Origin: Acidobacteriota bacterium
GTDB taxonomy: Bacteria; Acidobacteriota; Terriglobia; Terriglobales; Acidobacteriaceae
Direction: 5' to 3'
Length of the DNA: 64,000 nucleotides
Assembly: GCA_021791875.1 (NCBI GenBank)
Contig: JAJYVU010000010.1
Coordinates: forward strand, 1 to 64,000
This document shows, piece after piece, positions 26,088 to 34,455 of the stretch. Below the pieces are notes generated by a model. It made no database searches, was not told the DNA's origin, and saw nothing but the letters and a program-made list of their open reading frames with translations. The position numbers were made by a program, and so were the translations under genes. The stretch's first letter is position 1, and each line of letters begins with the position of its first letter.

Positions 26088-26924
26088 ATGCGCGAATGGA
26101 TGCGTGAACGCATGAGAAGACGCTCCAAGCGTGGACCGAATCTTTCTGAGTCCACTGGAAAAATCGGACAGGAGCTGCCGTCCTCCGGGCCGGCGCCCCT
26201 TAGCCCTTCCTATCTCGATGAAGGCCTGAAAACAACGCACGAAGAGGAACCGGCGGAGGCCACACCCGCTCCTGCGCACGCGCAAGTAGAGGAGCCTGTT
26301 GCACAGCCGGAATCTGTCGAAGCCATGGAAGCCCCGGCTCCCGGCAGCCTCGTCGTGGAAACCCAGCCCGAATCACCCTCAGTTCCTCCGCCAGAGGTAC
26401 AGGCCGCCGCACCGGCAGGTAGCACGCAGGGCCCGCGCGGTTATGTCGTGCTGGCTATCGGCCTGCCCGGCTCGGGCAAAACCACCTGGTTCAAGCGCCG
26501 TGGCGTACAGCCGCTTTCGAGCGACATGCTGCGGTCAATCCTCTTTGACGACATCACGGAACAGCGCTATCAGGGGCTGGTCTTTTCGACGTTGCGCTCG
26601 CTTCTCCGCGCACGCCTCATCGCAAAGATGCCGTGGAATTACGTGGACGCGACGAACTTATCGCCGCATGAGCGCCGCCAGTGGATCAAAATGGCGAAGA
26701 GCTTCGGCTATGAGGTACAGGCCGTCTTCTTCGATGTTCCCCTGGAGGTTTGCCTGCAGCGCAACAGCCGCCGCGAACGCGTCGTCAATGACGAAGTCAT
26801 GCGCAAGATGGCCGAGCGGCTCCGCCCGCCGAGCTTCAAGGAAGGCTTTTCAAAAATTACCGTGGTTCGCGTTAAGGGTGCGGCAGCTTCAACACCGCTG
26901 CCCGAGCCGCCCACCGCGGAGTAA
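26088..26924 (+). CDS. P-loop kinase-like ATPase (T4 PNK/zeta-toxin type)
   Basis: 278 residues. Residues 1-110 are a basic start followed by a Pro/Ala/Glu-rich, probably disordered stretch. The P-loop domain (about 115-260) has Walker A GLPGSGKTTW, a SSDMLR motif after it (general base or substrate Asp, as in PNK-type kinases), VDATNLSPHERRQW, and an arginine-rich lid QRNSRRERVVND. The pattern fits the AAA_33/polynucleotide-kinase-like group, whose substrates vary (RNA ends, small molecules, UDP-sugars). No Shine-Dalgarno sequence is visible. TATAAA lies just before the start. A terminator follows. Confidence 0.8.
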   Translation: MREWMRERMRRRSKRGPNLSESTGKIGQELPSSGPAPLSPSYLDEGLKTTHEEEPAEATPAPAHAQVEEPVAQPESVEAMEAPAPGSLVVETQPESPSVPPPEVQAAAPAGSTQGPRGYVVLAIGLPGSGKTTWFKRRGVQPLSSDMLRSILFDDITEQRYQGLVFSTLRSLLRARLIAKMPWNYVDATNLSPHERRQWIKMAKSFGYEVQAVFFDVPLEVCLQRNSRRERVVNDEVMRKMAERLRPPSFKEGFSKITVVRVKGAAASTPLPEPPTAE

Positions 26925-26947
26925 AATCGTCACAGAACCCTTCAACG

Positions 26948-26979
26948 CAATGCCGGGCCAATGGCTCGGCATTGTTTTT
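26948..26979 (+). terminator. Rho-independent terminator
   Basis: A perfect 8-bp stem CAATGCCG/CGGCATTG (26948-26955 and 26967-26974) is followed directly by five T residues. It separates the P-loop ATPase gene from the DinB-type gene. Confidence 0.88.
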
Positions 26980-27029
26980 GCCTGTGATTTTGCCGAAATC
27001 ATTTGCGAACTTCTCAAGGAAGATGAACT

Positions 27030-27581
27030 ATGACTGAATCCGCCCCCAAACCGTCCGCAGACCGCAGACTCGAACCATGGCTGCGAGGCACTCTCACGGA
27101 CGTTCCTGCTGTCGCACGAGCTGTGCTGCACGCCATTGAAATCGCGCAGGAAGACGCCCAGCGCTGGTGCGCCGATCTCACCACTGAGGAACTCCACGCT
27201 CAGCCCTTTGGACTTACACCCGCGGCCTTTCATCTGCGCCATATCGGCCGCAGCCTCGACCGCCTGCTCACGTACGCCGAAGGCAATCAGCTCGACGTCA
27301 CCCAGATGGCAGCCCTCCACGTGGAACTGGAACCTGGAATGGCCAGGGAACTCATTTTCCAGGAACTGGCCATGGCCTGCCAGGAGGCCTCCCTGCGCGT
27401 CCGCGCTCTCGCCCATGCCGATATGGAAGAACCTCGCGGCGTCGGCCGCAAGGGGCTGCCCACCACCGTCGGCGGCTTGCTGGTTCATTGCGCCGACCAC
27501 ACCCTCCGTCACACCGGCCAGATCGTAACCACCGCAAAACTGCTTCTCGCTCTTCGCGAGTCAGGCACAACCACGAAGTGA
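27030..27581 (+). CDS. DinB-superfamily protein
   Basis: 183 residues with a four-helix DinB/YfiT-like pattern. The metal-ligand histidines of this fold are plausibly in AAFHLRHIGRSLDRLL (about residues 68-80) and HCADHTLRHTGQIV (about 152-165). Characterised relatives are thiol transferases (mycothiol or bacillithiol S-transferases) or enzymes of unknown activity. The start is preceded by CAAGGAAG. It ends 13 bases before the LptC-type gene, so it may be the first gene of the LPS-export transcript. Confidence 0.85.
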   Translation: MTESAPKPSADRRLEPWLRGTLTDVPAVARAVLHAIEIAQEDAQRWCADLTTEELHAQPFGLTPAAFHLRHIGRSLDRLLTYAEGNQLDVTQMAALHVELEPGMARELIFQELAMACQEASLRVRALAHADMEEPRGVGRKGLPTTVGGLLVHCADHTLRHTGQIVTTAKLLLALRESGTTTK

Positions 27582-27594
27582 GAAAATAAGTCGA

Positions 27595-29988
27595 ATGCGA
27601 GTGACCGTCGAGCGGCTGCGGCTTTGGATCCTGATCGCCGCATCTTTGCTGATTCTGGTTCTCGCTGGATTCTTCCTCTGGGGCGGCCTCCAGTACAGAC
27701 ACATCGTTCAGAACCTGCCTCATCGTCTCGGCGTTAACATCGAGCAGACAGCCAGCGGCTTCACAATTTCAAAGTCCAGTCACGGCCACACCCTCTTCAC
27801 CATCCACGCCTCGCGCCTCATCAGTTTCAAAAACGACAAGGCCGAGCTGCACGAGGTTTCCATTACGCTTTACGGCCCTCCGGGCAGCCATCGCACCGAC
27901 AGAATCTACGGCGCGGAATTTGAATACGACCGCAACACCGGCATTGCCAGCAGTCAGGGAAAGGTCGAAATCGACCTCGAAAATCCTTCGCAAGAAGGGC
28001 AGGCAAACCCGCAGCGTCCCATCCATGTCCAGACCAGCCAGCTCACCTACAATTCCAGAACCGGCCTGGCCCAAACCAGCCAGTACACGGAGTTTTCACT
28101 CCCGCAGGGTTCAGGACATGCCGTGGGGGCCACCTACAACTCCAGGACCGGCCTGTTGGTCATGGAGCGGCAGGTCTACCTGCAGACGCAACCATCGAAT
28201 GCACCTGCAGGCTCCCACTCTGGTGCTGGGGCCGTGATCCGTGCTGCCCATCTCAGCTTTCTACGCGACAGCAACCAGGCAACGCTGCTTACGCCCGTCA
28301 TTCAGTACCGCAACAGTACCACCAGCGCCACCCAGGCGTTGCTCTACTTCCGGCCCGATGGCTCTGCCGATCACCTCACTGCGCAGGGCAACGTCCGCAT
28401 GACCTCCACTACTGGCGCCACGTTCCAATCGCAAGTCGCTCAAATACGTCTCAGCCCTAAAAATCAGCCTGAGACGGCCTATCTCAGCGGAGGAGTTACC
28501 TACGCAAGTCATGCGCCCAACCAAACCATGAGCGGCTCGGCACAGCAGGCACATCTTCTTTTCGTGTCGGATCCCGGCCATCCCAGCCGGTCGCTGCTCC
28601 GCCATGCCCAGTTCGACCAATCGGTGCACTTTGTAGAGCGGTTGATCGGCGTCCCCGGTGATCCCAGGGCTGTTTCCACGCGCGACCTGCACGGCGCCCG
28701 CGTGGATGTCGCATTTGTTCCGATGCACCATGACAGAACGAGTGCCCCCCAAACCATCACCATCCGTCAGGACGCCGTTGCCACCATGCGTACGGTCTAC
28801 ACGCACCAGCCGGCGCAGCAGACCACCATCCGCGCAAACACACTCGTCGCCACCCTCGTCGACGGCCGAACCTTGCGCACCATCGACGGAGCCGGCAATG
28901 CGGAAATCAGCAGTATCGGCTGGAACGGTGCCACAAACACCACCCACAGCGACGTTCTGCGCCTCACCTTTGCGCCTCAGCCGCAGAAACGAAGCATGCG
29001 GCACGGCTCCGCGCAGCCTGGCGTCCATGCGCAGTTGGTCTCCGCCGTCGAAATCGGACACGTCGTGATGCGGCAGGAGCCTGCAAAGAAATCAGGCAGT
29101 GTACAGCAGCCCGTCACCGCCTGGGCCAAGCATGCGGACTACACCGCCGCGGACGAAACGGTGCGCCTGAGCGGCAATCCGCGCCTGCAGCAGGGAAGCG
29201 TACTCGAACTGGCCGCCGATGCCATTGACTACCACCGCCGCAGTGGCAATGCGCTCGCAACGGGCAATGTCAAAGCCACCTATCGGCAGCCCTCCGGCGC
29301 GGCAAATGCAGCGCCGTCGCAAACCGTTCCGCAGTTGGGCGGCAAAGGCGCCACGCATGTCGTCGCGGCCCGCGCGGAATTCTCCGCCACCAGGAGCGAC
29401 GCCTTCTTTTACGGCAGGCCGGGACAGCCGGCTCGTCTGTGGCAGGGCGGCAACTCCGTCTCAGCTCCAGTCATTGAGCTGCGCCGCAAACCCCAGGAAC
29501 TGCGCGCCTACGGCTCGGGCGCTGACTCGGTAAATTCAGCCTTCGCTGCCGTCATGGGCGCCAAGGCACCATCCGGCCTCGTGCGAGTCATCAGCGATAC
29601 GCTCACGTATTCTGGTAAATCCCATCAGGGCGAATTCCGCGGCCACGTCCAGGCTGTCGATACCTTCGGCACTATGCGCGCCGCCAACATCACCATGCGC
29701 ATCTCGCCCGCTGAAAACCACCAGCCAGCACATCTCAATGAAATGGTTGCAACTGGAGACGTCATTCTCACCCAGCCCGGCCGTCGCGCCGCTGGAACCC
29801 GCCTCGTCTACACCGCAAAAGATGAGCGCTACGTGCTCACCGGTCGCCCCGGAGCCCTGCCGTACCTTGTTGATCGCGTCCATGGAAAGACAACGGGCGC
29901 GGCGTTGATTTTCAATAACCGGAATGATAGCGTCGAGGTCAGTGGGGGTGAGGGAAGCGCAGTAACCGAAACTCGCATTCCGAGGTAA
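27595..29988 (+). CDS. lptC: Giant LptC/LptA (OstA)-type LPS transport protein
   Basis: 797 residues. An N-terminal TM anchor (about 10-30) is followed by an LptC-like beta-jellyroll start (FTISKSSHGHTLFTIHASRL, then FKNDKAELHEVSITLYG). After that come repeated OstA/LptA-type strands, such as SADHLTAQGNVRMTSTTGA, DAIDYHRRSGNALATGNVKA and LNEMVATGDVILTQPGRR. E. coli LptC and LptA are about 190 residues each, so this protein looks like an LptC fused to several LptA-like units. It could form much of the periplasmic LPS bridge by itself. Its stop abuts the lptB start. Confidence 0.85.
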   Translation: MRVTVERLRLWILIAASLLILVLAGFFLWGGLQYRHIVQNLPHRLGVNIEQTASGFTISKSSHGHTLFTIHASRLISFKNDKAELHEVSITLYGPPGSHRTDRIYGAEFEYDRNTGIASSQGKVEIDLENPSQEGQANPQRPIHVQTSQLTYNSRTGLAQTSQYTEFSLPQGSGHAVGATYNSRTGLLVMERQVYLQTQPSNAPAGSHSGAGAVIRAAHLSFLRDSNQATLLTPVIQYRNSTTSATQALLYFRPDGSADHLTAQGNVRMTSTTGATFQSQVAQIRLSPKNQPETAYLSGGVTYASHAPNQTMSGSAQQAHLLFVSDPGHPSRSLLRHAQFDQSVHFVERLIGVPGDPRAVSTRDLHGARVDVAFVPMHHDRTSAPQTITIRQDAVATMRTVYTHQPAQQTTIRANTLVATLVDGRTLRTIDGAGNAEISSIGWNGATNTTHSDVLRLTFAPQPQKRSMRHGSAQPGVHAQLVSAVEIGHVVMRQEPAKKSGSVQQPVTAWAKHADYTAADETVRLSGNPRLQQGSVLELAADAIDYHRRSGNALATGNVKATYRQPSGAANAAPSQTVPQLGGKGATHVVAARAEFSATRSDAFFYGRPGQPARLWQGGNSVSAPVIELRRKPQELRAYGSGADSVNSAFAAVMGAKAPSGLVRVISDTLTYSGKSHQGEFRGHVQAVDTFGTMRAANITMRISPAENHQPAHLNEMVATGDVILTQPGRRAAGTRLVYTAKDERYVLTGRPGALPYLVDRVHGKTTGAALIFNNRNDSVEVSGGEGSAVTETRIPR

Positions 29989-30717
29989 ATGCACAGGCTC
30001 TACACGGACCACATCACGAAGGCATACAAGAGCCGTCAGGTCGTCCGCGGCGTGAGCGTGGAGGTATTTGAAGGCGAAGTCGTAGGGCTTCTCGGGCCGA
30101 ACGGCGCCGGCAAAACCACCAGCTTCTACATCACCGTCGGCCTAATTGCACCGGACTCCGGCCGCGTTTTCGTTGACGGCGAAGACATCACTCGCGTTCC
30201 CATGTACATGCGCGCCCGCCAATACGGCATTAGCTACCTGCCGCAGGAGCCATCAGTTTTTCGCAAGCTCACCGTCGAGGAAAACATCCTTGCCGTGCTG
30301 GAAGCGCAGCCCCTTCCGCAGGAAACCCGCCGCGCGCGCACGGAAAAGCTCATCGATCAGCTCAACCTCGGCCACATCCGCAAGACTCGAGGTTACGCGC
30401 TCTCTGGCGGAGAACGCCGCCGCGTTGAAATCGCGCGCTGCCTCTGCATCCAGCCGTCATTCATTCTCCTCGACGAGCCGTTTTCCGGTATCGATCCCAT
30501 CGCCGTTCTCGATCTCCAGGAAATCATTTCCGGTCTCAAGACCCAGGGCATTGGCGTGCTCATCACCGACCACAATGTGCGCGAAACGCTCTCAGTGACA
30601 GATCGTGCCTATATCATTAACGAAGGACAGATCTTCCGGCACGGTACGCCGGAGGAACTGGGTGGCGATCCTGAAGTGCGCAGAGTTTACCTGGGTCAAG
30701 GCTTTTCACTGGCCTGA
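29989..30717 (+). CDS. lptB: LPS export ABC transporter ATPase LptB
   Basis: 242 residues. Walker A is GPNGAGKTT (36-44). The Q-loop region [17 protein letters not shown] is characteristic of LptB. The signature is [15 protein letters not shown], Walker B is [12 protein letters not shown], and the H-loop is TDHNVRETL. It powers LPS extraction from the inner membrane with LptF/LptG (not in this window) and the LptC-type protein encoded immediately upstream, with no gap between the genes. The position before rpoN is the same as in Proteobacteria. Confidence 0.97.
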   Translation: MHRLYTDHITKAYKSRQVVRGVSVEVFEGEVVGLLGPNGAGKTTSFYITVGLIAPDSGRVFVDGEDITRVPMYMRARQYGISYLPQEPSVFRKLTVEENILAVLEAQPLPQETRRARTEKLIDQLNLGHIRKTRGYALSGGERRRVEIARCLCIQPSFILLDEPFSGIDPIAVLDLQEIISGLKTQGIGVLITDHNVRETLSVTDRAYIINEGQIFRHGTPEELGGDPEVRRVYLGQGFSLA

Positions 30718-30818
30718 AAGTACTCCGAATGTCATGGTTCAATTCCCGAATTCCCTCACCAGACACTCTGCATAGCATGTAAACTCAGGGGCAAGTTCCT
30801 CTGCCGAGAAGAAGTGTA

Positions 30819-32537
30819 ATGGCTCTACTGCAACCAAAGCTCAATCTGAAAGTCGCCCAAAGGCAGATCCTCACGCCCGGGCTGATGCAGATGGTCAGCG
30901 TCCTGGCGCTGAACAAGATTGAGCTCAAAGAAATGATTCAGGCTGAAATCTGCGAAAATCCCGTTCTCGAGGAAATGGAAGAAAACGTTCCACTTATTGA
31001 CGACGTGGCACGCCGTGAAGAAGACCACGACCGGATGCTCGAGGCCAAGAACGACGAACCCGAGAAGAAGGATCCCTTCGACGAGATCGACTTCGGTTCT
31101 TATTTTCAGGAATATCTCGACCCCGGCTTCCGCACGCCCAACAGCTACGAACTCACCGAAAAGCCGTCCATCGAGAATTTTCTCTCTGCGCCCAGCACCC
31201 TCAGCGACTATCTGCTGTGGCAGCTTGGCTCGCTCAGCCTCAGCACCGCGATTCGCGACGCTGCCGAATACATCATTGGCAACCTCAACGAAGACGGCTA
31301 CCTGACCATCCCTGAGGACGAGCTCCTCGAGGGCTACCTGCGCGAACAATTGGTACCGGAAGCCCATGGTGAATCGTCTCCCAATGGTCACTCTGCAACA
31401 TCCATAACCTCCCTGCCGCCCGCCATGGTCGAACGGGCTCGCGCCCACCTCTCTGCCGGCCTTGATGTCGTCCGCCAGTTGGACCCCCTCGGCATTGCTT
31501 GGCCCGATCTCCGCACCTGCTTGCTCTCACAGATCACCGCGCAGCAACGCGAGTTCGAGATGATCTACGGCCGCGGCCGCACCACCCCGCCTCGCGATCC
31601 TCAACCCGTTGAAATTCCGCTGGACATCGCTGCCAAGGCCGAACAGAACGGTCACCATGCACCCGGCGATCCGGCCGAACAGCCCTCTGCAGACGACTCC
31701 GGCGAAGAACCCTCTGCCCAGACCCGCATGGCCGTCTTTGAAACAGCCACGGTAATTCTGGACCGCCACATGCTGCTGCTCCAGAAGCGCGACCCCCGCG
31801 AACTGGCCAAGGCTGTCGGCAAATCCGTGGAGGAAACCCAGCGCGCTATCGACTTTATCCGCACCCTCGACCCGCGCCCCGGCCAGCGCTACAACCGCTC
31901 TGAGGCGCGCCTCATCGAGCCGGATGTCGCTTTCGTCAAGCGCGACGATGAATTCGTCGTCGTGATGAACGACGAAGACCTTCCCACGCTGCGCCTCAAC
32001 CACGGTTACCGCCGTCTCCTGCACAAGGAAGGCGCCGAAAAGGAAGTCCGCGACTACGTCAAGGAGCGCTACCGCTCCGCGCTTCAGCTCATGCGCAACA
32101 TTGAGCAGCGCAAAAATACCATCCTGCGCACTTGCGAAGCCATCGTCCGCCGGCAAACCGAATTCCTCGAACGTGGCATCGAAGCTATGAAGCCGATGAT
32201 GATCAAAGAAGTTGCGGAAGAGATCGGCGTTCATCCCTCCACGGTCAGCCGTGCCGTGTCGAACAAATATGTCCATACCCCGCAGGGCGTCTTCGAGCTG
32301 CGTTTCTTCTTCTCTGAAGGCGTCAATGGACCGGAAGGCTCCGGCCTGCCGCTTGTCCTGCTCAAGCGCAAAGTCAAGAAACTGATTGAGGAGGAAGATC
32401 CGGCCAAACCGCTCACCGACGATCAGATTGCGCAACTCCTGGATACGCAGGGAATTCACGTCACCCGTCGAACGGTCGCCAAGTACAGAGAAGACATGCA
32501 GATACCCAGCACACATCAGAGGCGGGTCCGCACCTGA
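30819..32537 (+). CDS. rpoN: RNA polymerase sigma-54 factor
   Basis: 572 residues. Region I (1-50, QRQILTPGLMQMVSVLAL) is Gln/Leu-rich and contacts activators. Region II is acidic (60-95). The core-binding domain follows, with an extra low-complexity insert at about 265-305. The HTH is in EIGVHPSTVSRAVSNKYVHT, and the RpoN box near the C-terminus reads RRTVAKYRE. It needs AAA+ activators such as the NtrC-type protein at 3127. GAAGAAG precedes the start. It lies between lptB and hpf. Confidence 0.97.
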   Translation: MALLQPKLNLKVAQRQILTPGLMQMVSVLALNKIELKEMIQAEICENPVLEEMEENVPLIDDVARREEDHDRMLEAKNDEPEKKDPFDEIDFGSYFQEYLDPGFRTPNSYELTEKPSIENFLSAPSTLSDYLLWQLGSLSLSTAIRDAAEYIIGNLNEDGYLTIPEDELLEGYLREQLVPEAHGESSPNGHSATSITSLPPAMVERARAHLSAGLDVVRQLDPLGIAWPDLRTCLLSQITAQQREFEMIYGRGRTTPPRDPQPVEIPLDIAAKAEQNGHHAPGDPAEQPSADDSGEEPSAQTRMAVFETATVILDRHMLLLQKRDPRELAKAVGKSVEETQRAIDFIRTLDPRPGQRYNRSEARLIEPDVAFVKRDDEFVVVMNDEDLPTLRLNHGYRRLLHKEGAEKEVRDYVKERYRSALQLMRNIEQRKNTILRTCEAIVRRQTEFLERGIEAMKPMMIKEVAEEIGVHPSTVSRAVSNKYVHTPQGVFELRFFFSEGVNGPEGSGLPLVLLKRKVKKLIEEEDPAKPLTDDQIAQLLDTQGIHVTRRTVAKYREDMQIPSTHQRRVRT

Positions 32538-32580
32538 ACCGCTTCATTCTCGTTGACCCAACAACAACGGAGGGTCCGCT

Positions 32581-33276
32581 ATGCAGATTGAGTACACCGG
32601 CCGTCACGTCCATATCACCCAGGCTTACCGCAAGCTCTGCGAAGAGGGTCTGGGGCGCGTTCACAAGATCCTGGGCCGTGTCCTGAGCGCCCACGTCGTG
32701 CTCAGCTCAGAGAAATACCGCTATACAGCTGAAATCACCATCAAAATTCGCGGCGCCAGGCTGGTCAGCGTCGGTGAATCTACCTCCATGGACACCGCCT
32801 TGCGCATGGCCCTCGACAAGGCTGAGACTCAGGCCAAACGCCAGACAAAAAAGACAGTTGCCAACAAGCGTCTGCCCAAGGTCGAAAAGACCACTCTCGA
32901 ACCCGTATTGACCCGCGTCCGCCGCGGAGCCGCCATCCGCAGCACCGCTGACCGCAGCGCCGCCGAAGCCGATGCCCCGACGCCAGCTCAGGCCGCTGCC
33001 CGCAACGGCAAAAACGGGACGTCGGCACGCGCCGCGGCCAAGCCCGTAGTGCCGGTCACCGTGCATAGCTTCCCGGCAAAAAAGCCGGTCATCGAGCCGC
33101 ACGTCGTCCGTTCGCTGGACTCGGTCGCTCTGCGCCCCATGACCCTCGAAGAAGCCGTCAAGGAAGCTGAATTTCGCGACCGCGACGTCTTCGTCTTCCG
33201 CCGTAATAGCGACGGCGCGCTATGCGTCCTTCACCGCAAGCGCGACGGGAAAATGGAACTGATTGAAGCGCCGTAA
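32581..33276 (+). CDS. hpf: Long-form ribosome hibernation-promoting factor
   Basis: 231 residues. The N-terminal HPF/RaiA fold (1-105) starts MQIEYTGRHVHITQ. A variable Ala-rich basic linker covers 110-175. The C-terminal dimerisation domain (about 175-231) contains LRPMTLEEAVKEAEF and DVFVFRRNSDG. The C-terminal domain makes this a long HPF, which forms 100S ribosome dimers directly. Proteobacterial rpoN clusters instead carry the short form. ACGGAGG precedes the ATG, 43 bases after rpoN. Confidence 0.95.
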   Translation: MQIEYTGRHVHITQAYRKLCEEGLGRVHKILGRVLSAHVVLSSEKYRYTAEITIKIRGARLVSVGESTSMDTALRMALDKAETQAKRQTKKTVANKRLPKVEKTTLEPVLTRVRRGAAIRSTADRSAAEADAPTPAQAAARNGKNGTSARAAAKPVVPVTVHSFPAKKPVIEPHVVRSLDSVALRPMTLEEAVKEAEFRDRDVFVFRRNSDGALCVLHRKRDGKMELIEAP

Positions 33277-33350
33277 AACGAAGCTCATCGCATCCATAAA
33301 TCGTCCTCTTGCCCGGTCGGAGCGAACTTCCTGTAGCTTGAGACCGAAAC

Positions 33351-33396
33351 CTCAACCCTTTGCGCGGCTTTTCCGTTCAGACAAGCCGCGCTTCAC
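33351..33396. repeat. Diverged core copy of palindromic element
   Basis: CTCAACC followed by a 9-bp stem GCGCGGCTT/AAGCCGCGC (33362-33370 and 33383-33391) matches the inner part of the element at 10307 in order: CTCAAC, then GC-GCTTTTCC-TT, then AAGC-GCGCTT. The outer 17-bp arms are not recognisable. It might also act as a weak terminator after hpf. Confidence 0.5.
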
Positions 33397-33437
33397 CATT
33401 CCTGTGATTTCTGGCAACGGCAAATTCCGTCTGATGC

Positions 33438-33449
33438 TACGATGTGCCC
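33438..33449 (+). promoter_or_regulatory. Extended -10 TGCTACGAT placed for leaderless rapZ
   Basis: TACGAT (33438-33443), preceded by TGC, forms an extended -10. Six bases follow before the ATG at 33450. There is no Shine-Dalgarno sequence. This favours the ATG over the GTG at 33444. Confidence 0.5.
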
Positions 33450-34400
33450 ATGCCCACAAAGCGGCATAAGGCAGCATCGCGTCCTCCCAAACCATCCTCC
33501 CTCAAGCCTGCTGCCGAGCCGCAGGCCCTGGCGGAGATAGCCCCACCTGCGCGCGAACTCGTCATCCTCTCTGGCCTTTCCGGCTCCGGCAAGCTCTCGG
33601 CTCTCAAAGCCTTTGAGGATCTCGGCTACTACGCCGTCGACAATCTTCCCATTGAACTGGTACCGCGCTTTGGCGAACTCGTCGTGCAGTCGGTCGAAAT
33701 CACCCGCGCCGTTCTCGTCGTCGACGCTCGCGAAGGGCAGGGAATCGAGCGATTTCCTGACACCTTGCGGGAACTTCAGCGCACCCTCAAAACCACGGTC
33801 GTTTTCCTTGAGGCATCCACGCCCGTGCTCATGCGGAGATTCTCAGAGACCCGCCGCCCACACCCCGTGGGTCGCAACGAACAGGTAGGTCGTGCCATCG
33901 CCCGCGAGCGGCGCATGCTGGCCCCGCTGCGCAAGGTGGCCGACGTCATCATTGACACCTCAAAGTTCAACGTGCATGAACTCCGCGCCTTCATTCAGGA
34001 TCGATTCACAGGCGGGCACGCCGGACAGTCCATGCTCATTTCCTCCCTGAGCTTCGGCTATAAGCACGGATTGCCCCTTGAAGCAGACCTGGTCTTCGAT
34101 GTGCGCTTCCTGCCCAATCCGCATTTCGTCCCGGAGTTCCGCCCGCTCACCGGCCAGGACGAAAGAGTGGCGAAATACATCTGCAAATTTGCCCAGACCG
34201 GCGAATTCCTCGACAAGGTCACTGACCTGCTGCTCTTCCTCTTGCCCCATTACATCCACGAGGGGAAAAGCTACCTCACCGTCGCCTACGGGTGCACCGG
34301 CGGCCAGCACCGCTCCGTCATGATCGCCGAAGAAGTGGCGCACCGTCTCGAAAAGAGCGGTTACCGCGTCAAGGTGGAGCATCGCGATATGCCTCGCTGA
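33450..34400 (+). CDS. rapZ: RapZ/YvcJ-type nucleotide-binding protein
   Basis: 316 residues from the ATG at 33450. The N-terminal P-loop reads GLSGSGKL (42-49), followed by FEDLGYYAVDNLP, typical of RapZ. The residue after the P-loop Lys is Leu where most ATPases and RapZ proteins have Ser. The C-terminal domain has LVFDVRFLPNPHFVPEFRPL and VAYGCTGGQHRSV. E. coli RapZ binds GlmZ RNA and controls amino-sugar synthesis. RNA targets here are unknown. It follows hpf directly, without the ptsN found between them in Proteobacteria. Confidence 0.95.
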   Translation: MPTKRHKAASRPPKPSSLKPAAEPQALAEIAPPARELVILSGLSGSGKLSALKAFEDLGYYAVDNLPIELVPRFGELVVQSVEITRAVLVVDAREGQGIERFPDTLRELQRTLKTTVVFLEASTPVLMRRFSETRRPHPVGRNEQVGRAIARERRMLAPLRKVADVIIDTSKFNVHELRAFIQDRFTGGHAGQSMLISSLSFGYKHGLPLEADLVFDVRFLPNPHFVPEFRPLTGQDERVAKYICKFAQTGEFLDKVTDLLLFLLPHYIHEGKSYLTVAYGCTGGQHRSVMIAEEVAHRLEKSGYRVKVEHRDMPR

Positions 34401-34416
34401 AGTCATCCCGACCAGA

Positions 34417-34428
34417 TAAAATACTGGG
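34417..34428 (+). promoter_or_regulatory. -10-like TAAAAT before the mini-ORF
   Basis: TAAAAT (34417-34422) lies six bases before the ATG of the 8-codon mini-ORF at 34429. The -35 region falls in the rapZ end and is poor. Confidence 0.45.
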
Positions 34429-34455
34429 ATGAGTTCGAAGAAGGCCGGCAGATGA
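34429..34455 (+). CDS. Eight-codon leaderless mini-ORF coupled to exporter gene
   Basis: ATG AGT TCG AAG AAG GCC GGC AGA TGA encodes MSSKKAGR. Its start is six bases after a TAAAAT hexamer, the leaderless spacing seen at other genes here. Its stop overlaps the exporter ATG (34452) as ATGA. The Shine-Dalgarno sequence of the exporter (AAGAAGG, 34438-34444) is contained within the mini-ORF. Translation of the leader would therefore feed ribosomes into, or control access to, the exporter start. Whether it is translated is an inference. Confidence 0.45.
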   Translation: MSSKKAGR

